Below are positions 34,601 to 46,061 of a stretch of 64,000 nucleotides of DNA, piece by piece. The stretch covers positions 268,685,315 through 268,749,314 of the forward strand of contig OY282560.1 in the NCBI GenBank assembly GCA_958295665.1, in the 5' to 3' direction. A program made the position numbers and the translations under genes. A model generated the notes under the pieces. The model did not search any database and was not told the origin of the DNA. It worked only from the letters and a program-made list of their open reading frames with translations. Origin of the DNA: Tipula vernalis (taxonomy: Eukaryota > Arthropoda > Insecta > Diptera > Tipulidae). How positions within the stretch are numbered: the stretch's first letter is position 1; each line of letters opens with the position of its first letter.

Positions 34601-34633
34601 GGTGTGTATCATCTTAAAGACATTAAAATTTAA
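31605..34633 (+). pseudogene. Ty3/Gypsy pol (RT, RNase H, integrase), interrupted by a MITE
   Basis: The RT begins mid-element (LESESLSHRIDVGDAAPVKQ); WNSPNAVVKKANGNVRLCLD, SSLDLKDAFWQIPL, VMPFGLCNAPQTLSRLMHR and the catalytic VYLDDLLI follow. RNase H has LQCDASSTGVGAVLF and VITDHSSLTWLM. Single stops lie at 31978 and 32866. The integrase starts at about 33110 (CAHLGIRKTIDL) and is split by an insertion at 33217-33699. It then continues with VDFLGPYHKTRNGNT and ILTDNGRQFDSV and, after a frameshift near 34090, APQANASERVNRTLLAALRS, so the D,D,E residues are all still visible. Gag and protease are absent: the element is cut at 31605 where it meets the Harbinger transposase. Confidence 0.9.
33217..33699. 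mobile_element. Harbinger-type MITE inside the Gypsy integrase
   Basis: 483 bp with inverted ends (left GGGCGAGATGTTGTA, right equivalent AGGTGGGATGTTGTA). CTG stands on both sides (33214-33216, 33700-33702), a 3-bp target duplication. A second inverted pair lies inside: GGTATGTTGTAAAATTTTCGA at 33271-33291 and its near-exact complement at 33611-33633. The interior is AT-rich with no transposase. Removing it with one CTG brings the two halves of the Gypsy integrase zinc-finger region together at the expected place, apart from a T-run length change. Confidence 0.85.
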
Positions 34634-34639
34634 CTTTCT

Positions 34640-36655
34640 CAGGCAAAGAACGGTTCAGAAAAATATCTTACTAACTTAATTTGATAATATAGCCGGCTTG
34701 AGACCCATCTCAGGAATAGGTCGTCCCCACGATTTGTAAAGAATGATCGTTCCAATGACATACGAGGTGGCCACACCTGCTTAACATTCCCATAAATTAA
34801 CCGATAAAATAAAATAGAAAAATAATGATTTTTGATTTGGTTCAACCGGTTATCGAGAGGCTATAAAAGAGGGAGATTTTCGTTTTGAAAGAGAAAAGAA
34901 GGAAAAAAGCAGATCTTTTTTTGGTAGTGGAGTTGATTGTCGTAATGGCGAGAAAAAAAAATTAAAAATAAATAGTTGAAGAATTAATAGTGAAAAATAA
35001 ATAAAATAATTAGAAGTTTGTATTCTAACTAATTTTAAGTGCTAATTATATTGGGAAAAAATAAGTTAAAAATAACCTATTTTAAAATTTAAATAAAATT
35101 ATATATGGTATGTGCGTACAAATAAAATTAAAGAGAATAAATTGTGTGACAATTAGCATTAGTCAGTGGAAAAACGGAAATATATATGTAACACTAAAAT
35201 TACAGTGAATTTAGGATAAGTACATTTTCATAATTAAAAGTCCTACTGTTTTTCTAATTAAATTCTAAATATACTGATAAAACTAAAATTAAATTAAAAC
35301 CATAAATAATAAGAAAAAGTTTAAAAGTAATAAATAGTAATAAAAGTTTAGAAATAATAAATAAGTTAATTAGTCTAGACAAAAATAGAATTAAAACAGT
35401 TAAATAAAATTAAATTAACCTAAGTACAAAATATCTGTGTAAGGCCAATAATAAGTGGTGTGGCCGTAAAGACGTTGCACGTTCCATGTGGACAAATAAA
35501 CAAAAAAAAAAACAAAAAAAAACCGTAGTGTTGAATTAAAAACGGTTTCGTAGTGATCCTGGTGAATTTAAAGTTGCTGTATTAGAGAGACTAGTTATTA
35601 TAAACTATGTGTGTCTGATTATTTCAAAGTCTAACTTAAATTAATAAACAACTAATAAATAACTAATAATAATTCTTATACTATAAGTCAACTAAATATA
35701 ACTAAAATTAATTTAATCATAAGTTCATATAAAATATAAATGTTTGAGTGATATTGATAAAAAACTGAATAATTGAAAACTTTATGGTGTTATCAATGAA
35801 AACGGTCAAGAACCGATTTGATCAATGGTCAGTACATTGGTAAAATAATTAATAATACAGCAATAACGGACTGATCTTACCATCGTATGTACAGTTAACG
35901 AAGCTGAAATACCATCAATCAACAAGCATCTTACTCATCATTCTCATCAAAGACAAGATTTTTTTTTTTATATTTTTCCATAGTTCTGATTATCATAGTT
36001 TTATATCACAATTTTTGATACATTTTATATATTTTCATTTTTTTATAATTAAGTACATAATATTTTACCACTTTTATTATTTTGGTCAGATAATTGCATT
36101 TAGATTAGTTGTTGCGCATTTAGGTAGTGGTTAGTGTTGCTTAGGTAAATTCCCATAGTGGGAAACCAGATATTGTATTTTTTTGTAAAAAAATCTGTTA
36201 TTTTTGTTTTGTTTTTTTCTAAAATATTATTTGAAATTCAAAGTTTAAAAATTTCGCATTTTATATTTTTCGGTTTCCGCTATGTTGGTTCGAATTTATT
36301 ATTTTTTTGTTTATTTTTGTGAAGTGCTTAATTAATTTTTTGTTTGAAATGATGTAAGCAGTAGTGAGATTGGGGGATGTGACCATGGTAGGTATTTGAG
36401 GGTAGGTTAATTTCGTTGTTTGTTTTAAATTCCTGTTCTCTATGCTTTCCTTACGGCGGCAACGCAAGATCTTCATATGCTTCAATAAAAAAAAACCCAT
36501 CCCCACCACTGAGCTTTAGCCACGCTAGTCAAGTCCGTCGTCGTCGATGCCTCTACGCAAGATAAATAAAAGAATTCTGTTAACGATTCTGGGCAATCTT
36601 CATAATCTCTGCAGATTGGTGTCCCCCTCGCCCTACTAAATGGATCGTTACAAGA
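34640..36655 (+). mobile_element. Gypsy 3' region: untranslated sequence and probable LTR
   Basis: Non-coding after the pol stop. A good promoter-like block GGCTATAAAAGAGGGAGA lies at about 34859-34876 and a poly(A)-signal region AAATAAAAG near 36564, so the stretch could be U3-R-U5 of an unusually long LTR. An alternative is an LTR from TGTAAC (about 35187) to GTTACA (about 36655), whose ends are inverted copies. The interior is very A-rich with AAATTAAATAAA words. No second LTR is in the window, so the boundaries stay uncertain. The minus frame at 36261-36509 is not supported. Confidence 0.4.
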
Positions 36656-36915
36656 TTGTAAGAGAATTCACTCCAGTTTCGAACTGGTGAGCTTATGATT
36701 ATGAAAAAATCAATCTTCTCATCAGGAATCATTAAAAATACTGCAGATTTAAATGATTTTACCCCAGAGCAGTAACGAATAAAACGGAACTACCTCTTTA
36801 AACATTATAAGGTAGTAATAAGATTTTGTTATGTCTGTATATATGCATCAAAATATAACCAATTTGTTTGAATTTCAGGAGTTAATAAATCCGCCTACAG
36901 GAGTGCAGACGTAAG

Positions 36916-37389
36916 ATGGAGAAGACACGGCAGAGAACTGGGAGTTTTTTTGAACTAATGCACTCCTATGGTTCTGGCCGCCATATTTTAAATTCGCCAT
37001 TGGGGTTGCACAATAAACGTGGCGCTTATGTGCGAAACCCTCAAAATAGTTTTACTGGCAATGAGGAGTCACATCAACCTTCAGCTGAGCCAGAAAACAC
37101 CACATCATCAGTCGATTTATCTGAAGATAGCAGCACGACTGCATATTCATCGTCAACAACAAGCACAGATCCATATTCTACCAGACAATTGGCTCAAAAT
37201 TTTCGTAAAGAGAACCAAAGGACAAATAAACATTTTCTTCGCAATAAATTTACGAAACCTACCTTAAAGAATGTAAGAGGCAAAAAAAAGGAAACAAAAT
37301 GTTTTTTTAGCTTCTTAGAAGGGTTTTCCAATCACATTGGGATTCCTTTTAGAAAACCATCAACCTCCGAATCATCAGATTCGGAATAA
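36916..37389 (+). CDS. 157-aa Ser/Thr-rich ORF inside the Harbinger element, function unknown
   Basis: An uninterrupted frame beginning MEKTRQRTGSFFELMHSYG. It has a long Ser/Thr-rich middle (SSVDLSEDSSTTAYSSSTTS), a basic stretch (RKENQRTNKHFLRNKF, GKKKETKC) and an acidic serine end STSESSDSE. A likely splice acceptor (TTTGAATTTCAG at about 36868-36879) lies just upstream, so it may be the last exon of a larger gene. PIF/Harbinger elements encode a second, DNA-binding protein next to the transposase, and this is the place for it, converging on the minus-strand transposase piece. No SANT or MADF domain is visible in this exon. The frame at 37019-37267 is a shadow. Confidence 0.5.
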   Translation: MEKTRQRTGSFFELMHSYGSGRHILNSPLGLHNKRGAYVRNPQNSFTGNEESHQPSAEPENTTSSVDLSEDSSTTAYSSSTTSTDPYSTRQLAQNFRKENQRTNKHFLRNKFTKPTLKNVRGKKKETKCFFSFLEGFSNHIGIPFRKPSTSESSDSE

Positions 37390-37575
37390 AATTATTATGC
37401 TTATATTATTTGTGATTAAAATTAAACTATGAATGGAATTTTTTTGAAATATGTGTAGGTACATATGTGTGATTATATTTTTTTTTTTCTGAAATTATAA
37501 GATTGAATTGTTTTTTATATATTTTTTATTATAAAATTGACTTAAAATTTATTTATTACAAAATTAAATCGTTTT

Positions 37576-37956
37576 TTATTGAGTATTTAAAAACATTTGG
37601 AAAAGCTGTTCTCTAAATAGAATTCCAGTTTCTTGATCTCCTAACAGAGAATCAGCAATCTCCTCTTCGTTCGGTTCATCAATCTGAAGATCAACATCTA
37701 ATGATAATGGTATGTCGTCATTCGTAGCTATGCAAATGTTGTGAAAAGTAAAACAAGCCGCTATTGCCTGTACAAAATTCTCGATTTTTAGTTGTAAAGC
37801 ACGAGCAAAAATTGATCTCCACCTTACTTTTACTTTGCCAAAGGCGCACTCTACAATATTACGAGCAGCACTAAAAACTTCGTTAAATTTTTTTTCATTG
37901 CTGTCCATGTTGTGCTCTTTGCTCTTTGAAATCTCGCAAAGAGAACTAGAATACAA
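37576..37956 (-). pseudogene. PIF/Harbinger transposase, C-terminal part (minus strand)
   Basis: KKFNEVFSAARNIVECAFGK followed by VKVRWRSIFARAL is the segment with the catalytic Glu (the E of NIVE) and its downstream helix. QAIAACFTFHNICIAT is the conserved C-terminal ALHNICI-like motif, and the tail is acidic. It is about 105 aligned codons with no stop, so it is less decayed than the plus-strand part at 30874-31600. The reading frame extends a little upstream (SKSKEHNMDSN) but not into recognisable transposase. Direction is opposite to the plus-strand half in the same TIR-bounded element. Confidence 0.85.
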
Positions 37957-37960
37957 ATTT

Positions 37961-38020
37961 TTGGAACGGAATTATTCAATGAGAAAACTAGCTGTGAGAA
38001 AAATAAAAATTCCGTTCCAA
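37961..38020. repeat. 60-bp hairpin with 13-bp perfect arms
   Basis: TTGGAACGGAATT (37961-37973) is the exact inverse complement of AATTCCGTTCCAA (38008-38020), with a 34-bp AT-rich spacer. It sits immediately upstream of the minus-strand Harbinger transposase segment. It could be the collapsed remnant of a small TIR element. Confidence 0.7.
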
Positions 38021-38411
38021 TCCACATTATTTCACAGAACCGTAATCTAAATACTGTAAATATTTTTCTTCCGCTACTTCGATACCTGTATCCATAATTA
38101 CTTAAGTACCCACAATAAAATGTAATTTTATGAAAATCACTGTTTTACATTTTTTATTAGAAAAATACAATGTTAATAATTAAGTTTAATTTAATATCGT
38201 GATCAAAAAAATGTATAACTCACTTCAACAAATTAATAACATTTAATATTTTTGAGGTTAGAGATTTCATAATAGTAACTATTTGAAAAATTTGAAGTAG
38301 GATATTGTCAAAAAGTAGTGACTCGAAAAATTTGCCAGTTTGTACTTTCACGCTTTTGCGGCCAAATTCTTTTACTTGAAAGTAAGTTCTTAGAAGTAAA
38401 CACATTTTTTA

Positions 38412-38426
38412 TTCACTCCACCCCTT
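38412..38426 (-). repeat. PIF/Harbinger right terminal repeat with CTT duplication
   Basis: TTCACTCCACCC (38412-38423) is the inverse complement of the left end; CTT at 38424-38426 duplicates 30655-30657. Confidence 0.85.
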
Positions 38427-40950
38427 TGTAAAGGTAAAATAATAAGGTGTGAAAAAATTTTGTTTTACGAAAATCGCGGATTTTGAGTCGACTTAGTAGC
38501 TCGGGAGTGTATGTCTACGAAAACTCGATGTTTTAAAAAATGTCTACAGAAGTTTATGAATTGTTTGAAAATTGCATCTAGTTTTCTTAGAAATAATATC
38601 AGTTTTAATTGAATCGGGCCTAACATCAAAACCAGCGCCGATACTAAAACCTTGTTGTAAATTTAGTAAAATAAAGACGGTGCAGATGTGTAACCATATT
38701 TGAATAAAAAATGTTTAATTAGACAACATGCGTTAAACATTGGTGATTCATTATTCGAAAATGTATTGTCACTATTGATGATTACATGTTACCTCTTTTT
38801 TTTTGCTACATTAGCTGATTCATCTACGAGTATATTATTACACCCGTTATCGAATTCATTTTACTGACCAGTAAGTATATATGTTTTCCGCCAATAATGC
38901 AGTCCTACATATTCTTTGTATCGTAAGTAGTTATTAAAAAATAATTAACAAATTTTAATTGCATCAACATCAAATAGTTCAATGTTAATAAAGAAACGAA
39001 CGACGTAACGAACCTTGAATTAATAAAACTCACAACTTGCGATTAAAATGTATTTTTATATAATTTATATAATGTGTGTGCTGTGTATAAGTTGTGTTGT
39101 TATTTTCATCAACTTCCTCTTTAAAACACATATTTTTGAGCCAACACAATTTAATTGACATTTCTGAAAGATTATTACAATAATTTTATGTAATTTGTAC
39201 GTACATACTCGTATTTGGGTTGAAATAATATTTTTTTTAAACATGACCAAATTATAATTATAACTTTTATAATATTATAATGTAGAACACCGCGTAAATT
39301 ACATAACACACTTTTTTTTTTGTTTTTTGTATCGTTTAGGTTTTCCAACACAAAGTGAAATTTTAATTTTAATATTATTTTTTTGGCCTGTCTTTTTATA
39401 AACATATGTATGTGATATATTCTATAGAATTACACATATATACGGGTGTGTGTGCTCTCTACGAGGAATTTTCAAATAAATCATAATTTTTGTTGTTGTT
39501 AAATAAGCGTACAAAATCGTTCACACCAAGCGGAGGAAAAAACACAGCATTAAATAAAATGAAAATTATCAATTTCCTTCAAATTTATCGCCCAGTATAA
39601 TTTTGTATATGAATAAACGAATAAGTTTTGCATTTTTTTACATATATAGTACTCATATTCGTACGGTGTACAAAATACATTACGATGCAGATAGCGTTAA
39701 GTTTTGCGAATCATACATGTCACCAATATTAAGCTCAACCAAAACACACACACACATAAATACATTTTTGAACTGCGGAAATTCTTACGTATGGCGACGA
39801 TGGCTACAAAAAAAAACACCCAGCTTAACACAAAATTGTTTTTTTAATTAAAATTTTAAATTTTTATGTATTCCATTCTGTATTCATATTCCATAACTAG
39901 AAACTAAAAACCTAAAACATCAAGACGAAATAATAAATCGATAAATATTTAAATGCTACTCACAAATAATTATTATGCGGGTCACAAACTTTTTTTTAAA
40001 TGCTAGTTTTACATTTTTTTTTTTTGGTTTTAATTTAGTTTATTTTTTTGTCATACACTTTTTGTTGTTGCTGCTGGCATTATATGAGGTTGAAATATGC
40101 CTGAGGGTATTATGATAATAAAATTTATGATGAAAGATCATGATGTCAATTTATAAAAATTTTTGTATAAAATTGTGAAGAAACAAAAAAACATAATGTT
40201 GGTTTTTGTTACCATACCAAATTTTTTTTTTTATGTTGCATTTTTTATAGATTAAATTTGTATAGTGATTAAGTTTGAAATGTTGTTTTTTAAGCCCTGT
40301 AGGAAGTCTTAATTTATGAATAATGAATACATTTTTTTTTGTTCGTTTTTATTGTGGAAATGGTACCTCCCGTTTTCAAATGAAACACGACAAAGATTTT
40401 GGTTTTTATTATTATTGGGTGGAAGTTATGTTTAGGATAACTGAAGGGTGCGCTGTTATAAACATCCATAAAAAAAAAATAATAAATTGGGTTTGCACCG
40501 TACTCATCCCATGAACCAGTTTTTTTATTGTCTACATGTGAGTTTTTTTATAGCTAAACAGATTTTGAGCGGTAATATTCTCAGGGTACGATAGTACCAT
40601 ATTAGAGATTTGTTTAATTGCATTATCAATTAGTGACATCATGGAAATGTCGGTGCTCCTCACCCAAAAAGAAATCATCACTTTGCCACTTTTTTAATAC
40701 GATATGTTCCTTAGTTACTTCACTACATGAATTTAAACCGTATTTCTAGTTATGTTTTAAACACGTTTATATTATTCCTCACCTCATGTATACAAAGTAC
40801 AAATAATGTTTGCGCAAATTTCAAATATGGCGTTGGTCACCCCAAGGTGGAAAACGGCTAAACCTGAACAAAGACTGGAGAATTTTTAATACAGAACATT
40901 TTCGAACCGTAGTTTAAAGTAAGTTTTAAAGTATTCCGTCCTTTTTAAAC
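38427..40950. other. AT-rich DNA with no supported gene
   Basis: Long A/T runs and a short (AC)n stretch near 39745-39757. Frames at 39065-39405 (minus), 39603-39851 and 40323-40514 (plus) have no motif and are dominated by AT-coded residues. Confidence 0.5.
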
Positions 40951-40954
40951 AATA

Positions 40955-42591
40955 CAGTCCGTTACAGTTGATTAAATCCAATGAAAATAATGTAGGAAAT
41001 GCCCTTGTATGATTTAATTTTAACCCCCGTGTTATTTGGGTTTTTACTAAAATTTAAAGAACATTATCACTAAAATAAAAGGCTGAACATTTTTTTTTTG
41101 AGTTTTAAAGTCGTACATTTTGTTATTTTGTTGGGAAGTACCAAAAAAATGCATTTTTTACTGTTACATGTGAATAAATCCACGCCAGAATTTGAATAGA
41201 TACACGAAATATTTTTATGAAATTATAATTTTTTTTTAATATTTAAGTTTATTTATTTATAATAATATATTTTTTTATTTATTTTAATAATGATTGCTGC
41301 CTCCATTCTTTGAAATAAACTCAAATATTCTATTAGGCATTGAATCGTATAGCGACTTCAAATAATTCAAAGAAATGTTGGCCCAAGCAGCTTTGATGGC
41401 TTCAATAAGCGACTCCTTATCATTATACTGCTTATCCCCTTCATAAACCTTGCGAGAAAGCAATCCCCAAACTTTTTCCATAATATTTAAATCAGGAGAG
41501 TACGGGGGCCATTTAAGTAAATCGACGTTTTTCTTGGAAATTCAGCCTTTTACAATCCTTGCCGTATGTATAGGAGCGTTATCTTGCTGATGAGTCCATT
41601 TCAGTGGTCCGAACAGCTGTTGGAACTTTGGAAATGCTGAATCCAAAATAGACAGATACGACTTAGCTGTCATTTTTTTGATTTTGAAAAGCTAACTCAA
41701 TCCCACCGTAGTATGAAATACCTCCCCAGACCATAACCACTCCTTCCCTGCTAAGATGTCGATTGAAAACTAGCTCTTCTTTGCGTAGTTCATGGAAATG
41801 ATAGTTATAACCATCGGGCCCGTCTAAATTGAATTTTTTCTCATCCGAAAACATAACTACCACTGGTTATTCCATGTCATATGCTCTTTCCCAAATTGCA
41901 GCTGATTGTTTTTTCGAGCTTCGTTTAATGGTGGCTTTTTCTTAATTTTCATCCGTCACTTCAAGAAGTTTAGCTTTCTGTATGGCGCGACGAACGGTTT
42001 GTACACAGACATTAACACGGGCTTTCTCCTTGATTCTGCGAGCAGAATTGGAGGCAATACGAATTATTTTACGCTTATTTACCGGTTTTAATTTCGAAAC
42101 AGAACAGTCTTTCATATTTTTTCCATAGTTTTCAGGATTTCTTAAATAATTTAGCAGAACAGTGTGACTTCGGCCTAGTTTTTCGGCTATGAATCGGCTC
42201 GAATGTCTTTGATCGTGGTAAGCATCAATTTTTCTTTTTTCAACATCGTTTAGGCTTTTATTTTTAACAATTATTTTAAAAAACAATTTACAACACTAAT
42301 TTAATTTTTATTTAATATTTTTTATTTTAATAAAACTAAACAATAGCAAGCAAAATGAACTGGATTTATACACGTGTAACAATAAAAATGATTTTTTTTA
42401 CCGTGTTTAAATGAAAAACAAAAAAGGAATATTTCCAAAGCCAACTAGAAAACAAATTTTTGGTCATTTGATTAGTGATGAAATCATCTACCTTTCAATA
42501 TAGAAAAAACAATAGCGATAGAATTAAAAAAAAATGAATGCGGGAATTCTCATTTTTGTATTTAGTGGATTTAATCTGCTGTAACGGACTG
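40955..42591. mobile_element. Tc3-like transposon, full length
   Basis: 1637 bp. The ends CAGTCCGTTACAG (40955-40967) and CTGTAACGGACTG (42579-42591) are exact inverse complements, and the match extends through GATTAAATCCA with two mismatches. TA flanks both ends (40953-40954, 42592-42593). It carries one transposase gene on the minus strand. The close match of the ends and limited decay suggest a fairly recent insertion. Confidence 0.92.
41284..42286 (-). pseudogene. Tc3-like transposase, a few frameshifts
   Basis: N-terminal bipartite helix-turn-helix: KSLNDVEKRKIDAYHDQRHS, SSRFIAEKLGRSHTVLLNYL and VCVQTVRRAIQKAKLLEV. After a shift at about 41945 comes KKKPPLNEARKNNQLQF. The catalytic core has VVMFSDEKKFNLDGPDGYNY (first Asp), WTHQQDNAPIHT (second Asp, about 41590) and MEKVWGLLSRKVYEGDK (Glu). 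All three acidic residues of the DDE triad are present. Frameshifts at about 41945, 41870, 41665 and 41520 disable it. Length fits the usual 330-340 aa of the family. Confidence 0.9.
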
Positions 42592-42593
42592 TA

Positions 42594-44630
42594 TAGCAGA
42601 CTAATTTTGTTTTACAGCCAACATAAAAATAAGAAGAACAAAAATAATTTTATTGCCTAGAAATGTCTCAACGGGAATTTTAAATTTGTGTTTTTTTGGT
42701 GTTTGTCAAAGAGGTGTTTGAAAAAGCAAACAAGTTGACAGAATAAAATAAATGCTCCATAAATTATCTTAACTTGATAGTGACAAATATTATCAATAAA
42801 TTTCAAAAATTCTGTGATTTCGGTAATTTACTAAAATTTTGAAAATTCTTCGTATTTTATAAATTCTCTAATTTTTTAGATTCTTTGTACAGTTTAAATC
42901 TGTAAACTTTTTTAAGTATACATTTTATAAATGTTGTAAATTTTACAAATTTTAAAAATTTTCCAAACTGCTCGCCTCCCTTTATACAAACTTACTTAAA
43001 AATTATTTTTCTTTTTTATATCCTTTATATTAACTTCACCTGCTTGATTGCTTGCTTGAGTGTCCTTACGATCTTCAAGTTCAAAATTGACCCACTTCCC
43101 CGTGATCCCGACTTTTGTCACCTAACAATACTTTTTGGCAAAATTTCAGTTCGATCAACATACTATAACTAAGTTTTTTCTTTAATTCTCAATTTAAAAA
43201 TTCAATCTAGTAGTGTTCTAAATGTTTCCTCAAGTAAGCTTAAAATTCAAATTTGTTTTTTGAATGACCCTTACCAGAGCACCCTGTATTTGATAGAGCC
43301 ATAATCAAAAAATATGAGCTTTTATAAGGGAATTAGAAAAGAGGAAAAAACGAAACTTTGCATAGTAAAACACACAAAACATATGGGAAATCACTTTTTT
43401 TCCTAAGACAATTTTTTAAATGGAAACGTTACAAATTCTTAATTATGATTTCTGAAATACTTTCATAAATGTTTGAATTTCAACATATATGAATGTCGTT
43501 TAAGTAAATCGTTTTCATTTTTTTGTAATAATTGAATTATTTAAACCAAAATATTAAAAAAAATTCATAACAACAGCATTCTGTTCAAATTGAAATAAAA
43601 GCTTACTACGATTCGTTTGGTCATTAAGTCAATATACATTACATAGATGGCAGTGATGGCCGTAAAAATTTGGAAAAATGGTACCAAAAATTACCACCTG
43701 GGAAAATTTCAAGTTCAAAAATTGTAGGAAAAGCAAAACAAACTCACAAAATATAGGAACGTGTGATAATTTTGCGATTAAATAATTTTTTTCGTATTTT
43801 TCTGTAACCATTTTAGACATCTTACGTACACTAGCAAACTAAAGATAAATTTAGCAAGTATTATTTTAATTTGTCAGAGCCAACTTTGATGTATTTTTCA
43901 AAATGAAAGTTCGAAAAAATATAGTTTAGAAATAATTTAATTTTAATATTTCTTCAATTAATATTTGCTTTATACCAATATGGCCTTCTTGTATATTGTT
44001 CTTAAAGATATGTAGAAAACTTTTATATAAACATTTTATAATATTTTTGCTTTTTTCATTGAAAACCTTGAAGCTAAAAAAACACCATTTTTACTATGGA
44101 TTCCTATGGAAATCAGTGAAAAGTTATACCACTAAAAAAGCTTCTAAAAAATACGTCATTAAGATTATGGCTCTATACTCTAGAAGGCTCTGCCCTTACT
44201 CATTGAATTTTAAATTTTAGTCATGGTGAAGAAGGTAGAAACTGAATTGCAATCGACCGAGTCTTATAAAGGATATATAGTCAAAAACTTTGTTTTTACG
44301 GCTTGTGTGTTTTTTTTATTTTCGTTCAATACTAAAAATCGTAAATTTCTAAAATTACAAAAATATGATTCCGGATGTTTTAAAATTTCTTAGATCTGTC
44401 GGTTCTTATACTCGTAAGTACCCTAATTTTAATTTTAATAATCTCCAAAAACATTAATTTGTTAAAAAAAATTAGGAAATTACATAACCTGTTATTTAAA
44501 TTCTTTAATTATCAAACAGTTTCAGTCCAAATTGGCACTCTTTTCGCGCAAGTATGTACGCCTTTGGCTAAAAATGTGGAGTTTTTTGGTGATTTATTGC
44601 CGATAGACGACAATTTTCCATAGCGGGTTA
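42594..44630. other. AT-rich DNA with no supported gene
   Basis: Only short frames such as 43629-43820 (minus) and 43996-44220 (plus), without motifs. Many AAATTTT words at 42780-42970. Nothing recognisable. Confidence 0.5.
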
Positions 44631-44639
44631 GAAGAGCAG

Positions 44640-46060
44640 TAGATAACTGACATCAAAACTTTAGCAGATGTTGTAAGATTTAGCTAGAGACCAAGAGTTG
44701 GTTACTACTACATCTAGCATCCAAAGCACTACAGGCATAAACAATTTTTTGCCGCGAATACATATTCAGTAATTGGATAAATGCCTATCCATTAAATCCA
44801 CGCCACTGAACATTTTCACAACGTTCGGTCGTGATATATCCGTTTCCTGCCCACAGCATGCACATAACGATGAGCTACGCCTATTGGAGGTTCTCCAAAA
44901 TAGTTTGACAATAGCGATACTACTTGGTTATCCTTCCACCTTGTCAAAATTATTTAATTTTCACGCACTGTGCCAGTTCCCGCAGAGTTTATGTTGTTTA
45001 GAGCACTAATTAGGTTCGGCCCGGTGAAAAAATTGTCAAAATAGAACGAAAACATGATTTCTGGGAATCGCCTTTGCATTTTTTTAGCAAACCCCAGCAC
45101 TATTGACTCTCCCAAACTCAAATTTGGATCGCGCTGCTGGTTTCGCCCCTAATATCAAACTGGTAGCAGTATCCTAAACGACTGGCTGCTACCCAAGCTT
45201 TATATCCAAAACAAATCGGATTATTGCTTATGAATTGTTTGCAAGGATGTCGTCCATAATAGGGAATCATTGATTCATCCATTTCAGCAGGTGCATATTT
45301 AAGGAAAACATCATTTAAATGGTCGATGAATGGTCGAAGTTTTTCTTCATCTTCATCGTTTTTCCAATATATCCGTCGCCTTGGTAAGACGTTGTAGCCG
45401 GATAAGATTATTGTTCTCAAAAATGCGTAAATGTCATCCGCGTCGATATTGATTGATTTATTTTTCTTTTGTAGTGCGTAGTTTGTTGTATGAAGTACCA
45501 CTGAATCAATAAAAGTTTTCGGAAAAACCAGCTCAAAAAAATCAATTGCGTTCGAACGCTGTGCACTCATGCTCAATGGATAAATTTTGTAGCCTTCCCA
45601 TAAATTAGGTTTAAACATTTTCGCAGATAATGGTAAATTTTCTTCATTACCCGGTTCCCAGTTTTGCTGAACTCTTGTGTGATGATTGTGGAACTGACGT
45701 TTAGAAAATCGATCAGGATTCTTCCGGAATCTTCATCGCTTTCCACGTTAAGTACGGGAGGTTCCAAAAATAGATCAGTAGGCATTTCGATGTCATCTGG
45801 CATATTTTCGAACGCGTCTAGAGCTTCAGCAACAGTTAGCGGAGTTTTCCTAAAAATAAAATAAATTACCACCTAGTGACCTTTGATGCATTTGCGCAAC
45901 ACCTCTACAAAATGGATTCTAAAATGCACATTTTGGCACAGTACGATATTTTTTAGAACTCATTCGAATATTTACTATATTTTAAATATAAAATAATAGG
46001 AAATTGTAATAATAATGTTTTTTAGCAAACTTACCAATATCTTTTTGTGGCGGGATCCAT
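44640..46060 (-). pseudogene. piggyBac-type transposase, two exons, frameshifted
   Basis: Exon 1 is only 26 nt (46060-46035, MDPATKRY plus two bases) and ends in a GTAAGT donor. The intron is 185 bp with a TTTTTAG acceptor, and exon 2 opens at 45849 with a split Trp codon and KTPLTVAEALDAFENMPDDI. The catalytic domain follows: ELVFPKTFIDSVVLHTTNYA, GYNVLPRRRIYWKNDED, EMDESMIPYYGRHPCKQF (first Asp), FYFDNFFTG near 45035 (second) and SGVDLMDR near 44800 (third), then VVTNSWSLAK. Frameshifts occur near 45620, 45150 and 44930. The Cys-rich C-terminus is not seen, and no TTAA-flanked ends were found. Confidence 0.88.
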
Positions 46061-46061
46061 T

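Larger units (their letters stand above)
30658..38423. mobile_element. PIF/Harbinger transposon carrying a nested Gypsy element
   Basis: A 7.77-kb unit bounded by inverted 12-bp termini GGGTGGAGTGAA and a CTT target duplication on both sides. It holds the start and catalytic centre of a HARBI1-type transposase on the plus strand (30874-31600), a 157-codon ORF (36916-37389, plus) and the transposase C-terminal part on the minus strand (37576-37956). About 5 kb of foreign Ty3/Gypsy sequence sits between (31605 to about 36655). The opposite orientation of the two transposase parts needs an internal inversion or a second copy. Confidence 0.8.

Noticed and set aside
34860..36655. Several short frames (for example 36261-36509 minus) as genes
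   Set aside because: The region is non-coding retroelement DNA with A-rich words; the frames show no motif.
39740..39760. (AC)n microsatellite as a notable repeat
   Set aside because: Only about six units; ordinary.
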